In this document: piece after piece, positions 11,580 through 23,365 of the stretch | Layout: every line of letters starts with the position of its first letter | Numbering within the stretch: position 1 is the first letter of the stretch | The notes under the pieces: model-generated | Seen by the model: only the letters and a program-made list of their open reading frames with translations | Told to the model about the DNA's origin: nothing | Database searches by the model: none | Program-made: the position numbers and the translations under genes | Origin: Palaemon carinicauda | Lineage: Eukaryota; Arthropoda; Malacostraca; Decapoda; Palaemonidae | Length of the DNA: 64,000 nt | Direction of reading: 5' to 3' | Assembly (NCBI RefSeq): GCF_036898095.1 | Contig: NC_090767.1 | Location: forward strand, 26,256,654 to 26,320,653

Positions 11580-11828
11580 TTACACATTCTCCTCTGTCCT
11601 CATACACCTGAGAACACTGAGATTACCAAACCGTTCTTCTTAACTCAAAGGGTTAACTACTGTACTGTAGTTATTCAATGGCCACTTTCCTCTTGGTTTG
11701 AATAGAAGAGGTCTTCTAGGACATTCCAAAATCAAACCATTATTCTCTAGTCTTGGGTAGTGCCATAGCGTCTGTACCATGGTCTTCCACTGATATGGGT
11801 TAGAGTTCTTATGATTGAGGGTACACTC
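11580..11828 (+). mobile_element. Family A retroposon, 5' segment of a split copy
   Basis: It matches the fuller copy at 34500-34740 (AAGGGTTAACTACTG, AAATCAAACCATT, GGGTTAGAGTTCT, GAGGGTACACTC). It stops abruptly after ACACTC at 11828 and resumes at 14079 with ACTCGGGCA, so the copy was split by the element at 11829-14078. Confidence 0.8.
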
Positions 11829-11899
11829 AGGCGGATCTAGGAAAATTTGCCGCAAGACAATTTGCCATATGGATATTTTGACGCTGACATTATGCCACA

Positions 11900-12654
11900 A
11901 AGCGTAAGAGAAGGCAAAAAAACATTGTATATAAATGGCACCTTAATCATTTATATATATATTAATTTGGAATATTTTTATATCTTATTTCATTTGTAGA
12001 GCATATTGTTATATTTATTTACTTTGATTTTCAATCATTTGAATACTTATGGATATATATAAGAAAAGAAATGTAGAACATAAAGATTAGAAATAATGAA
12101 GGTCTCACACTTTAAGTCATACATTTTTTAGAATTTTAATCTTTATTTCTCAAGACATTGATCTGTTTCGATGGGTAACAGATATTTGCAGCCCATTATG
12201 GATAACCTCCAACTCCCTGTTGTTGATTTAAAGTCCTTTCATACACTTTCCAAAGACTAATAGGAAAAGTGGGCGGATCTTTACATGGACGAGGTCCCCT
12301 GCCTCTCTTTTGCTCCTAAACCCAGTTCTAACAATCGATTTGCACGTCAGAACTGTCTCGGACCTCCACCGGGTATCCTCTGGTTTTGTCCTCGCCAGGC
12401 ATAGTTCACCATCTTTCAGGAACCAAGGGCTTCGCTCCAAGTTCTATAGATGTATCATTGGTGTCTTGAGGAAATGAAGGAATGAATGATTTGATGTTTC
12501 TCTGGCATCCTGACATCGAAGGTCATTGACGTCTTGAGGCAAAATGAATGCGAGTGGCATAAGGAACTCCACTTTCGTATCGAAATTACAATCAATGATA
12601 TCAAACCTTAAACCCAGTATCTGTCACCTTTCTGCAAGCATTGTTACAGAAATA
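11900..12654. other. Interior of the TIR element, no gene
   Basis: AT-rich noncoding interior. Frames around 12228-12440 and 12544-12741 are short, and nothing recognisable was seen in them. Confidence 0.4.
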
Positions 12655-12885
12655 ACTAGAGGGGCAATCAGTAGAACGCAGACCTCCCCCGCGGCACCTC
12701 ATTTCTCAGCCTTTTGCTTGACCATAAACCTGACCTTCTAAAACTTAATAATTTCCAGCTTTTTACATAACAGTTACCCCTTACTAGTTTCATTACTCTA
12801 TGATTAAAATTGTGGCCAGGAAACCATTCACAAAATAACACACAGAACACAAATTCCTTCCAACTTCGTTTGGCGTAGTTAAAAA
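12655..12885 (-). repeat. Dispersed repeat family B, reverse copy with internal deletion
   Basis: It runs from a GCAGACCTCC block through TAATTTCCAGCTTTTTACAT, TTTCATTACTCTATGATTAA and TGTGGCCAGGAA to CCTTCCAACTTCG. It lacks the middle third seen in the copy at 13441-13795. Confidence 0.8.
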
Positions 12886-13440
12886 AAAAAACGGCCTGTT
12901 ACATTTGCGAATTGAAAAAGCTCAGATAAACTAAGAAAACTATCTGGTTTAAAATCAGTCATTAGATTTTCAGGTTTTAGGGGCTTGAGTAAATCTTCAG
13001 TTGTTTAAAAAACTTATTGTAAGATTCTTATCGTCTTATTCGGGAAGAGACCGTAAATTTGGGGGAGCATACATGTCTTATGTTGACATTTAGAATACAT
13101 AACTGATAGAAGATTTTAGGCTAAACAAGTATTTCATTGCATGCCCAGTCAACGTTCTATTATCATCCTCCACCCCACTATCATAGAAATTTACCCTTTT
13201 CTAGAAGCGTAAATTCCTTGAGAGTTACATGACCAATTCTTGATCTAGGAATAGGAGGGGTAATTTCTTCCTTTCGTCTCCTTCTAATGTTTCTTGGTCA
13301 GCTTGAAGTTGATGGCGTGAGAGATTTTCATTTTCAAATCATCCACATGCAGCACCAATCGATGATCTTGAGGCTTTTTGATTCAAGTGTATTTTCTATC
13401 ATATTTTCTAATTCATATTTTACAAATAGATATCACTTCA
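12886..13440. other. No recognisable feature
   Basis: Interior spacer of the TIR element between two family B copies. Confidence 0.4.
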
Positions 13441-13795
13441 TTACTACCTCCGCCAACAAAGTTGGAAGGAGGTTATGTTTTACCCCATGTTTGTGTGTGT
13501 ATTAAGAGCTTCCTGGCCTCAATTTTCATCGAAGAGTAATGAAACTTGCAGGGATTAACTTATGTAAAAAGTTGGAAATGATTGAATTTTGGAAGGTCAA
13601 GGTCACGGTCAAGCACAATGTCCAATTCACGTAAACAGCCATAAGTTTGAACGTCGTAGTCACAGAGACTTCAAAATTGGTTCATATTTGAGTGTATAAA
13701 AATTCACACCAATTAATACATATTAAATTCAAAGGTCGAGGTCGAGAAATAAGCTGCCGCAGTGGAGGTCTGCACTCTACTTAGTGCTCCTCTAT
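13441..13795 (+). repeat. Dispersed repeat family B, full-length copy
   Basis: It starts near CCTCCGCCAACAAAGTTGGA, passes CTTCCTGGCC, ACTTGCAGGGATTAACTTAT, AAGGTCAAGGTCACGGTCAA and GTGTATAAAAATTCACACCA, and ends at GTGGAGGTCTGCACTCTACT. Comparison with the interrupted copy at 59936-60995 gives the empty site used to define the MITE there. No coding frame; the ends CTCCGCC / GGAGG are loosely inverted. Confidence 0.8.
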
Positions 13796-14078
13796 TTCAG
13801 CACTGTATGCACTCTTGCCTTACAGTTTGTATCAACAATCTGATAAATCTTTCCCTCGTGTTTCTTTAGAGTCATCTATAAGCTTATTACATCTGATGCT
13901 TTCAATTGTGTATGGAATCGTAACGATTTAAAATAATGCTAAATAATAAAGACCTTTCGGTCTTTCATTTCTCATTTTAGCAATGACAGAAAACTGTAAT
14001 TTCCGGCTTTGCGGAAAAATATCCGTAAGGCAAATTGTCTTGCGGCAAATTTGTTTACGGCAAATTGTGCGGCTTCCT

Positions 14079-14195
14079 ACTCGGGCAGAGTATTCTATCT
14101 GTGTCCTTATTTCCTTTCCTCGCTGGGTTAGTTTCCCTATTAGAACCCAGGGGCATCGAGCATCTTGATTTCCCAAATGGGGTTATGGCTTAGCT
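14079..14195 (+). mobile_element. Family A retroposon, middle segment of the split copy
   Basis: It resumes the sequence left at 11828 (ACTCGGGCA, then TTATTTCCTTTCCTCGCTGG and GGGGTTATGGCTTAGCT) and is cut again at 14195 by the hAT element. The last 17 bases of the tail lie at 17707-17722. Confidence 0.85.
14188..14195. repeat. hAT target-site duplication, left
   Basis: GCTTAGCT, 8 bases, identical to 17699-17706. An 8-base duplication is diagnostic of hAT transposons. Confidence 0.95.
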
Positions 14196-14855
14196 CAGTG
14201 ATTCTCAACCAGTGTGCCACGGCACACTGGTGTGCCACGAGATTATTTGAAGTGTGCCACGAAATATAGTCATGGCACACCAGAAAATACGAAAAATTGG
14301 GATAGATCTTGGTTTCACATAAATGAAAAGTAACGCTTATTGATGCTGACAATTATTTAAAATATAGCCTACTTTGCAGTTTACATAAGTAACTTTCAGC
14401 CATTTAAGTTCGTCATAATATTTATAATAATTCTACAATTAATAAAAGTTTAATATTATAAGTGGAGATGGAATTCGGTATTGTGATGGGCGTCGTTCTG
14501 TCTGTGATGTATGACGTGGTATTGCCTTATGCTTTCAAACCGTTTTTAGTATAGTTCCTTTTGTTTTAACCAAAATAGTTGTATTTTAATGTAGCACTGT
14601 GTCTACTTGTAATGAGTATATTGCTATGTTGTTATTGAATTTTGATCTTCAGGCTGCCCGTTGTTGCTATCATCTGCAATCGATGTTAGGAGTTTAATCA
14701 CTTCCAAGTTTGATAATTGATATATGTATCATATACGTAATCATCGTAATGTAACCAGATTTGTGAGCTAAAAGAAGGACACTTCCCTCTTGTATATACC
14801 GTACATGTGTGTGTGTGTATGCATAAAGCACATACATAAATACATACATACATAC

Positions 14856-14858
<3 letters not shown>

Positions 14859-14944
<86 letters not shown>
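14859..14944. repeat. (AT)n microsatellite
   Basis: About 43 AT units inside the hAT element upstream of the transposase, preceded by a degenerate CATA tract (14830-14858). Confidence 0.97.
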
Positions 14945-14950
<6 letters not shown>

Positions 14951-15207
14951 CATATGGAATTATAAACACACACACATGCACACATATCTTTTGAGATAAT
15001 TATGAATACAATTTACATATCTTTGCCAATAGTTATTTAAATTTTACTTAAAATCATGTGCATGCCTTTTGTTCAGTCTTTGGTAGGTATATTTCTGTAA
15101 AAGAAATGCACATCATTTGAGACTCCTGTACTATTAAAAGCTTCACATATAAACAACCTTGGATGAATGTACAAGTGAGGATGGATGGTCTATCAACCAT
15201 TACATAA

Positions 15208-15209
<2 letters not shown>

Positions 15210-15263
<54 letters not shown>
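15210..15263. repeat. (CT)n microsatellite
   Basis: About 27 CT units inside the hAT element upstream of the transposase. Confidence 0.97.
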
Positions 15264-15265
<2 letters not shown>

Positions 15266-15636
15266 ACACGCACACATACAATTCAGTAAATATTGGGGCA
15301 CACTTATAAGAAAGCAGAACATATTAGTAACACTAAAAAAGTAGGGCATATGTACAATCAGTTAACTGATTTGTTCCGCTCAAAAGCAGAGCTCTGGTCA
15401 CCTTGCCTACGCGTATCATACGTGTCTGAGTCTCGCTCTCATTGCATACTCTCGGTGTCTTGTTGTCAGCGTCGGTTGAAACAGTACTTGAGTGGTCATG
15501 GTAGTGCACTTCACCAATCACATTGCTAGCCTTTTTGCTTCATTCAGTCTGTTGGGGTTTTATGATAATTCCCATTGACCAGTGTATTTGCAGGACAAGA
15601 GTACCATGTTTATTGATTTTAGTGCATTCCTTCACA

Positions 15637-17482
15637 ATGGATAAATTTCTTATAAGAAAAGAGGCTAGTGGCAGCCGTGAGTCTGATAGTGAACAATCAT
15701 TGAACCCAACAAACTCCAATGTAAAAAAGGCAAAAATTCGCCATTATTTAAATAGACAGTATAATGAGAGCTACTTGAAGTTCGGATATTTTTGGTCTGG
15801 AGATGCTGCTCAAGCAAATCCATTATGTGTAGTTTGCGGAATAAAATGTCAAATGAATCCATGGTACCAAGTAAGTTAAAGAGACATCTCACTTTAAACA
15901 TTCATCTCTGCAGGATAAAGATCTTGTATATTTTCAAAGGCTTTTAGATCAGCAATCGCAGCAGTGCAATGTATTTGAGAAAACAATGACCGCATCAGAA
16001 AGGGCTCAGCTTGCTTCAATTGAAGTCGCAGGAAGAATAGCATTAAAATCTAAATCTCACGCACTTGCTGAGTCAGTTACACTGCCCGCTTGCAAAAAGA
16101 TTGTTAAATCCATGTTTGGTGAGAAAGCTGAAAAAGAAATTAGCAAAATCCCCTTATCAAATGATACAATACACAGAAGAATTTTAGATTTATCTGAAAA
16201 TATTGAAAACAAGGTTCAGAAAAAACTTCAGGATTCTACTTTTGCATTAACTGTTGATGAGTCCACGGATATAAGCAACACTAGTCACTTGCTTGCATTT
16301 GTACGTTTTATTGATGGCAGTGAAATAATCAATCAGTTTTTGTGTTGCAAAGGAATGTCAACTACTACTAGAGGTCAAGATATTTTTGATGTGATAACTG
16401 ACTACCATAGAGAAATGAATTTAACATGGAAATCTTGCGTAGGCATTTGCACTGATGGAGCCCCATGTATGACAGGCTGTATTAAAGGATTTGTATCTCT
16501 TGCAGAAAAAGAAAACCCAGATCTTATTCGTACTCATTGCTTTTTACACAGAGAAGTTCTTATTTCAAAAATATCACAAGAAGATTTAAAACTGGTGTTA
16601 CACCAGCTAGTTGAAATAGTAAATTATATTAAAAGTAGGCCTTTGAAGTCAAGATTATTTGAACAACTATGCAAAGGAATGGACTCCCAGTATGTTAGAT
16701 TACTAATGCATACCGAAGTTCGATGGCTATCGAAAGGTAAGGTTTTAACTCGTGTTCATGAATTACACAAGGAATTAATCGTATTTTTCGACCAAGAAAA
16801 GCAGGGAAAATTCTGTGAGCATCTTCGTTGTGAACTTTGGATGTCTAAACTGGAATACCTAACAGAAATATTCAGTCAATTAAACAACACAAACAGTAGC
16901 ATGCAAGGGAGAAATGAAAATATTCTGACCTCAACAGATAAGTTAGTTGCTCTAAAAAAGAAAATTATTATTTGGAAAAATAGAGCAAGCTCAGGTAATT
17001 TTGATATGTTTCCTTCAATGCGTACCACTTGCATTAAAGAAATGATCCCTATTGTTGTTTCTCATCTGACAGCGCTTGATGAAAACATCGACCACTATTT
17101 TCCATCACTGAGCACAGAGAAGTATGATTGGATTCGAAATCCTTTCATGAATATTCCCTCTAATATTGGATTACAGTTGTGTGAAGAAGAGGAACTGGCC
17201 ACCATTTCTAGTGACAAAGATCTAAAAATAAAACATTCTACTGTACCTATTGACTCATTTTGGATATCTGTTCAAGAGGAATATCCCACATTATCTAAAA
17301 AAGCTTTATCACTTTTGTTGCAATTTTCTACATCTTATTTATGTGAACTTGGCTTCTCAACCCTAAATAACATCAAAACTAAGAAGCGAGAGAGACTACG
17401 CTCAACTGAAGAAGAAATGAGGGTCTGCTTATCACACATTCGACCAAATATTGAGGAAGTCGCCAAAAAACACCAGGCATAA
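15637..17482 (+). pseudogene. hAT transposase, ZBED5-like, frameshifted in the BED zinc finger
   Basis: The N-terminus MDKFLIRKEASGSRESDSE starts at ATG 15637. CVVCG (about 15825-15840) is the first half of a BED zinc finger. The other half (SNESMVPSKLKRHLT at about 15849-15893) reads only in a shifted frame, and the frame is regained near 15905. From there the body is continuous and is uninterrupted from 15986 to 17482 (498 codons). It holds the catalytic-core motifs LTVDESTDISNTSHLLAFVR, CTDGAPCMTG and HCFLHRE and the C-terminal hAT dimerisation block with LCELGFSTLN near residue 450. The relation to ZBED5-type proteins is from the BED plus RNase H-like plus hATC order. Two small indels are the only defects seen. 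Confidence 0.9.
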
Positions 17483-17698
17483 GTTTCACATTAATCATCT
17501 CCACAATTTACTCTAAGAAAAACACTGAAATAAAGTAAGTTCATATTTAAAAGTGTTTTATTTCTTAAGTCTGTTGTTCCATCTTATATTTACAAGTATA
17601 TATTCTCTTAATTTTTTCTCTTAAATTTTCCAAGTGTGCCGTGATATTATTATAGGATCCTAAGTGTGCCATTGGTACAAAAAGGTTGAGAAACACTG

Positions 17699-17722
17699 GC
17701 TTAGCTAGTAATAATAGTCATA
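17699..17722 (+). mobile_element. hAT target-site duplication (right) and end of split family A tail
   Basis: GCTTAGCT (17699-17706) is followed by AGTAATAATAGTCATA, the expected degraded (AAT)n tail of the retroposon interrupted at 14195. Confidence 0.9.
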
Positions 17723-18954
17723 AAATGATCTTTTGTCCGGAGCAGCAGTCTCGTCCTTCCAAATAACGATAACTTCTAAGGAGTGTCAGTTGATTTTTGA
17801 ATGAGTTTGAAATCAAATGAGTATAGAGTTACTCAACATTCTCCTCATTTCATTTGAGTGAAATAAGGGGTATTTTATTAGAATAAAAACAGGTCTATTT
17901 AAGATCCTAAGGAGAGCATTGAATAATGTTAAATATAAGCTAATTGTACAGTTGAGAGTGTTCTTGTGATCATGGGAATATTTACAGGTACAATTCACGT
18001 ACAGTAGAATATTATCTTGTTGATCTTATTGAGATAATCAGTGTAATGTGTGAAAGGCTTTCGTAGGATTTATTTGGTTCATGTTTCATATTTGCATTTT
18101 ATGAATATTGTTTGTTGAAAAATCATTTTTATAAAGGTACAGAAATGCCAGTGAGCTTATGGATTTTTATATATAAGGGATAAGGTTTTATTTTGTGTAA
18201 AATACTTGAGTATCTATGAAATCCAAGGAAGCTTAGATATTTTTATATATTATAAAGGATAAGGTAATTATTTTGCGTAAAATACTGTAGTCTATACTGT
18301 ATTGGAAATTTGAAATATTTAACATTGATAAGATGCTGAAGTTTAATGAAAAGTCAATTTATTGTTGAATTAGGTATAACTTGGAAGGTTTGGGTCCAAT
18401 TCATCTTTTTTTAAAGATCAGCTGCTTAGGAATAGTTTCACTTCATTCCATCCATTTTGTCGTTTCTAGAAAGTAAATGTTCATTTCTCATTACTTCTTG
18501 GGAAAAGCAACATTCATCGTCATTTTTGTTTATACTCGGACACTGTTAGAGTTTATTTCTTGTTTAGAACAGTTGATTTATTTTTTTCAGTGCCAGTCAG
18601 CATTTCAAAATCTCTTCTGTAATCGCTGAGAAAGGTTCAGCATTTCTCATATTACACACACGATTATACATATTGACTTCACGGCTCTCTAGAGAATACT
18701 CTGCCTGTATTGGCAGAATTCCATTGTTAATGGTTTTTTTTATCATTCAAGTTAATGGTGAATATTATAATGGGTAAATTAAGAGTTTGTTCTCCATTGT
18801 AGGCAACTTCTCTTGGCCGTTCTAAAAACCTCGCTGGCATTTTCTGTACATTTGATGTCCTGTATTTTGTATTTCATGTTTAGATTTATTATTAGCAGAC
18901 GGAACACATTTTGACGTAGCAAAGGTTCTATTTTAAACTCACATTTGAATGTTT
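17723..18954. other. No gene recognised
   Basis: AT-rich. A ~55-base block (TTTTTATATATAAGGGATAA with a following TTTTGTGTAAAATACT) at about 18161-18215 recurs diverged at about 18240-18295, a small local duplication. Confidence 0.45.
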
Positions 18955-19060
18955 ACCAATCCTGAAACTACACGACGATAGTGAGAAAATTCCAATTGAG
19001 AAAGGAGTTAGACAGGGAGACCCCTTCTCGCCTAGATTATTCACAGCATTTCTTAATTGA
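18955..19060 (+). pseudogene. LINE reverse transcriptase fragment (RTE-like)
   Basis: A ~34-codon reading contains IPIEKGVRQGDPFSPRLFTA, the conserved GVRQGD-x-x-SP block of non-LTR reverse transcriptases, then stops at 19057-19059. No YADD or other RT block is attached. The wording of the motif resembles RTE-type elements, but the piece is too short for a firm clade. Confidence 0.75.
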
Positions 19061-19100
19061 AAATAAGCAGCAAATACAGATCTGGGGAATTTCTATGCCA

Positions 19101-19145
19101 TGAGAGAGAGAGAGAGAGAGAGTGTGTGTGTGTGTGTGTGTGTGT
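19101..19145. repeat. (GA)n(GT)n compound microsatellite
   Basis: About 10 GA units directly followed by about 12 GT units. Confidence 0.97.
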
Positions 19146-19199
19146 CGAGGCATAAGTAGTGGCCTGCAAGTGTTGGTACGCGTTAAAGACGTGATTTTC

Positions 19200-19350
19200 A
19201 ATGTATAGGTCTTTCCGTATGTGCTGCTTAGCCGGGGTTTGTAAATCTGATGGCAAGGGATAGACTCCCCTTGCGGTATGTAGGTCTTTGAGTATGTGCT
19301 GATTTTCCAGGGCTTGTAAGTCTGAGGGCAGGGGTAGACTCCCCCACAAT
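19200..19350. repeat. Two diverged tandem units of about 73 bases
   Basis: The block TAGGTCTTTCCGTATGTGCT...AGACTCCCC (about 19205-19275) is repeated as TAGGTCTTTGAGTATGTGCT...AGACTCCCC (about 19280-19350). On the minus strand the units read as a peptide repeat with PLPSDLQ and QHI(L/R)KDL. A minus-strand frame of 140 codons spans them (19053-19475). I do not recognise the peptide and do not call a gene. Confidence 0.6.
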
Positions 19351-20941
19351 GTAACGTAGGCTTTGTAGATCGCCAGAGGAGGTGCGAGACATGAAGAATT
19401 AGATAGGGACGACCAACCACCTCCTACCATTTCTGCCAATGAGAATTCCTTCATATATTCTTTCTCCAAGTCCATGTGACGAAGATGATTCTAGAATAAA
19501 TCAAATGAAAAAGTGTAAAATACTGCACTTATTTAACAATTTCATAAAATCACAGAAGATTAAATATTTAACCAAAATAATATAAAAGTTTTCTGAGGTT
19601 GAATGTTGAGTTTCTCTTCCAGGGATTTCGCTGAGACATTTCCGAGAACAATGTAGAGTTGGGGGTGTCATTATCATTATCATTATCATTATAGCAGACG
19701 ATATCAAACAAAGTTATTCATTTTATGTTCTTAAGAAGATGAGTCTATGATGGAAGTCATTATTCAAGGCAGGGTATATTTGTTATAAGATGGCATAACC
19801 AGAATGGCTAGTCAAATGTCTAGTCTATTCAGTAGTCAGTCTTGAGTTGTGGGAATGGATAGTTGGATAGTCAAATACCATATGAGATAGGGCTAGTTGT
19901 TAGCTAGACTTACGTTAGGGAATAGTTGAACCAGATGGATAGTTGAGTACTGTACGAGAGAGAAGTTTTGAAGTATCAATATTAACCAATTTTAATCGAG
20001 ATAACTTCAAGTGCCACAAATGTGTTCTGTCTGTTAATAATCATCGTAGGATTTTGTATATATAAATATTCTGTTTATTCCCATTACAGCAAATGAGCAA
20101 AATCTTTTGAATTCTGTTTAAAAGTCAAATTTTGGTCGGGATTTTCATAGCTGTGAGTCTAAGTTTGACCTCGTAGATCAAGAGAGGACATTCTTCTTCT
20201 TCTTGTAGTAGGAAAAGGTGTTTGTTCACACTAAAGCCAAGATGGTTTCTGTGTACGTTTCATGAGATTAGGCTGAGAAAACCACAGGTCAAAGTGCCGG
20301 TGAAAAAGATAAAGCTTTGGAAATGTTATTCGATAGGTTAAAAAACTTATTTGTTTAATGAGAGACTGAAATTCAAACTTCAGTAATTTTTCCAAAGCAG
20401 TACTGATATCAAATAGAGTAGTCTTTTAGTCTTGAATTTAATATATTTGCCTGATTAGTCTCTGAAATTTAATAATTGTAGATCTGTTTGAATTTTTCTA
20501 AATATCAAGTTACCTTAAGTTAGTTTTGTGGCATCTTAATTGTTCGAGCAATAGCCTGCGATACTTGGTCTCTTTCGCATGATATATTTAGTCGCCCTTC
20601 AGGAGGTTAGGACATTGAAGTGATAGATTAGGTGGGATAATGTTTCATTTTTCTATTTACTTTTGAATCAATATGTTTTTGCTGAGATCAGAAAAACATG
20701 TTATGAACTTCAGCTTTAGACAAAAAAGGGAATCTGTAATGCAGTAGTTTTTCTATCTGATTTTATATTGTTAGATTACTACTTATCTGAATGTTGATTT
20801 TTAATTTGTTTTATTTATTTAGCATTGCAGAGGATTTACAAGAGAATAGATTTTTAATAAGTTTATGATAAATGTTTTTCAGGCAATTTATTTTTTACTA
20901 GGTAGCATTAGCTTATGTTGTGATCCCTTGATTATTATTAC
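19351..20941. other. No gene recognised
   Basis: AT-rich; a short (CATTAT)n tract at about 19668-19692. Nothing else was repeated or coding by eye. Confidence 0.45.
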
Positions 20942-21892
20942 TTGAATACAAAACCTTGTTTACTCTGTTTTTGCTTTTCCATGACCAGAGTTTTAAGGAA
21001 TTATTGGGATTCTGGCAATATTGTTTGCTTGCCAATATCTCAGCCACTTCAAGCGGAAGTAGCTATTGCCACAGTTCAATCCTGTTCTTCGTGTTTAACA
21101 CACTTGTCTGCTCAAACTGCTATTCAAATCTTTATGCTTGCGTTTGTGTTTTTCTCTCTCAGATATGATGAATACAAATGCTTCAAAGTATGTATGAGAG
21201 CTGGACCTGGCCTTGAAGGTTCTCCTTGCAGCTCCTCCTCGGAGGTTGATCTACATCCTTCAAGAAATGATGGTTAAGACCAGAAAATTTTGCTGTTAAT
21301 GATGCCAATTTGATCTCCCTCCCGGTTTCAGCGTTAAAGAAACTATCTGATGACGGGGCAGTTTGCTACCCTGTCCAATGCGGGCAGTTTGGCTTTTCCA
21401 TCCGAGGACTTCTTCTGGAACCCTTCCGAGGACTTCTCCTGGATGCCTATTTCTTATGAGGACTTATAGACGCCTGTCCTCACCCAACTTCTTTGTAAAC
21501 ACAAGTCAAAACAAGAAGGGCATATCTAGAAATACTATCTCCTTAAAAAGGCTCAAGATCTCTCTCTCTCTCAAGACAAGAGCCTGGTACATCAGGGATG
21601 GAACAAATTGCCACAGAGGCAGTAGTAATGGCAGTAGAGGCATCTGTGATACCTCCACTAGAGTTACCAAAAAGTTCAGGGGAAACTTTCCACTTTCTTA
21701 GATTAGTGAGCTTGATAAGGCAACTAGGTGGGTTGGGTGAACCACCAAGGTGCCGTACTATTGACGGGTTCTTCCCAGAGCCGCAGAATACAAGACAACT
21801 GCGATGTCCCTCTGCCGAACCAGGCCAAGGGTGAGTTAGAATTGTTTAATTGACAGATTTCATTAAGGTCAAAGTACGGATTGATTAAATGG
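20942..21892 (+). other. Higher-GC stretch with short open frames, unassigned
   Basis: Between about 21180 and 21840 base composition rises and several overlapping short frames occur (21363-21701, 21598-21834), with Pro/Ser/Glu-rich peptides. It lies directly outside the right end of DIRS-like element 2. It could be a decayed gag-like region of another retroelement, but no motif supports that. Confidence 0.3.
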
Positions 21893-22275
21893 ATTTTGAG
21901 CGAAGCGAAAAATCTATTTTTGGGCTCAGGCCATGTCGTCCTGATGGAAGTTCTTTTAAGGTAGCTTCCTAGGGTATATTTGACTACGGTGATATTCCCA
22001 GAGAATTTTACTTTAAGGTATCCAGAATTCTAACTCCTGGAGCAAATATCCCTAAATAAATATTAATGGGATATCGCATAATATCAGAGGACGTATTCTT
22101 GACAAGCCACATAGCTATCTTCACCCCGAATAGAATTAACGCTTCGAGGGGGAAAAGTGGCAAGAAAACAAAAAACGAAAGGAGAGCGTTTATTAAGGTA
22201 CCTCTCATATCTCGTTTCGAGTGTGTACATGACGTCATCAACGGCGCCATCTTTATTCCTTGTAGCGATATACGA
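21893..22275 (-). repeat. Right inverted terminal repeat of DIRS-like element 2
   Basis: It begins ATTTTGAGCGAAGCG (21893), passes GGGCTCAGGCCATGTCGTCC and matches 30504-30135 in inverse orientation through GACGTCATCAACGGCGC (about 22230) and TCTTTATTCCTT (about 22250). The outermost ~22 bases have no match in the left repeat but are matched inside the internal complementary region. Confidence 0.88.
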
Positions 22276-22340
22276 GGTGCTACAGATACTGTATTATAGG
22301 GAGTGGTCCTTCAGCCCTTTTAATGAAAAGGAAGGGCGGG
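22276..22340 (-). other. Spacer between right terminal repeat and internal complementary region
   Basis: A short sequence with AAGGAAGGGCGGG; no feature. Confidence 0.5.
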
Positions 22341-22435
22341 TCCATCAGGACGACATGGCTATCTCACCCAAAAATAGATTTTTCGCTTCGCTCAAAATTC
22401 GTTTTTGGGCTCAGGCCATGTTGTCCTGATGGAAG
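22341..22435 (-). repeat. Internal complementary region of DIRS-like element 2
   Basis: 22367-22398 is a perfect 32-base inverted copy of the outer right end 21893-21924. 22402-22435 is complementary to the outer left end 30470-30503 with one mismatch. Side by side they are the reverse complement of the circle junction (right end joined to left end), the defining property of a DIRS internal complementary region, used in the family's replication model to template joining of the ends. Confidence 0.88.
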
Positions 22436-23365
22436 TTTACCAGAGCATTACTGTATCTGGGGGTTCTCATTTCGTGCCCTATCCTCAAGAAAGCTTTTCC
22501 TGGTCTGCATAGACCTAGAGACCTATAATGTTACCGTCATACATCATTACTTCTAAGCATAAAGTATGTTAGTGCTTCCTGCCCCCTACAGGGAAGAGTC
22601 GTACTAGACTCTGGAAAAAATCTCGAGGAATACATATTACCTATGGATGACTAACAGACAAACCTGTATAGCGGTCTCACCCTATACATTGTAAAGCAAA
22701 GTTTGTATAAAACTTACCAATGTCGGGATGAAATACTGGCACCTCCCCCGGTATGCCTATCCTGATTAGTGTATCTGACAAAGGTTTGTATCCGTTTAGG
22801 AACAAATTTGCATATCAAAAATCACCCTTTTCAGAGTACAACACAAGGGTCTATCCTACATGAGGATTGGTTAAACCGATGAATGTTTTTTTGTACTAAG
22901 GAACAATCTTATAAGATTTTTCTTTTATATTAAAATTATCCATAATTTTAATTGCAATGCTCAGTACTTTATTATAAAATGAACGTGGGCGAATAAGACG
23001 CAAGGTTCATTAAGAACTAGTTTATTAATGATCAATAAATATATAGGTCAATCAACATTTATAAAATTTATAAAATGTGGATGAAATACCTTTAAGCATA
23101 AAGGTAAAAGTAATATCAGAAAATATTGTTTCATCTGAAAAGGAAAGGAAACATAAACATGCCACTTCATAACCAAATTGTCTAGAATTTTGTTAATATC
23201 TGTAATACTGTTCATTCACACTAGCGTAACAAACGCCTGGCACATGTGTATGCATTATGCTTATTTCACCTTTGTCTATGGAACAGTTCATAAGGACACC
23301 TTTCACTAGTCTGTAGTACCAGTCCGGGACCACACACACCCTCGAATTAATTGTCCCAATTAATT
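22436..23365 (-). other. 3' noncoding region of DIRS-like element 2
   Basis: AT-rich, between the recombinase stop and the internal complementary region; no coding potential seen. Confidence 0.6.

Larger units (their letters stand above)
11829..14078. mobile_element. Non-autonomous TIR element inserted in the split retroposon
   Basis: The left end contains AAATTTGCCGCAAGACAATT then TGCC and GGATATTTT (about 11843-11880). The right end contains the inverted counterpart AAAATATCCGTAAGGC then AAATTGTCTTGCGGCAAATT (about 14015-14052). The inverted match is ~35 bases, starting 10-25 bases inside the borders. The host retroposon is interrupted exactly here, with ACTC on both sides (11825-11828 and 14079-14082) as a possible 4-base target duplication. 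No transposase frame is present; the interior holds two older family B copies. The superfamily is unknown. Confidence 0.7.
14196..17698 (+). mobile_element. hAT transposon (Charlie/Buster-like), 3503 bp
   Basis: Terminal inverted repeats CAGTGATTCTCAACC (14196-14210) and GGTTGAGAAACACTG (17684-17698) are flanked by an identical 8-base duplication GCTTAGCT. The ends CAGTG...CACTG and the CTCAACC core match the hAT-Charlie type. Subterminal GTGTGCCA-type repeats occur near both ends (14211-14280 and about 17633-17675). Inside lies one transposase gene and two microsatellites. The element sits in the 3' tail of a family A retroposon, so it is younger than that insertion. It is close to autonomous, with damage confined to the N-terminal coding part. 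Confidence 0.95.

Noticed and set aside
19053..19475. 140-codon minus-strand frame
   Set aside because: It runs through a diverged tandem repeat and a microsatellite; no recognised domain.
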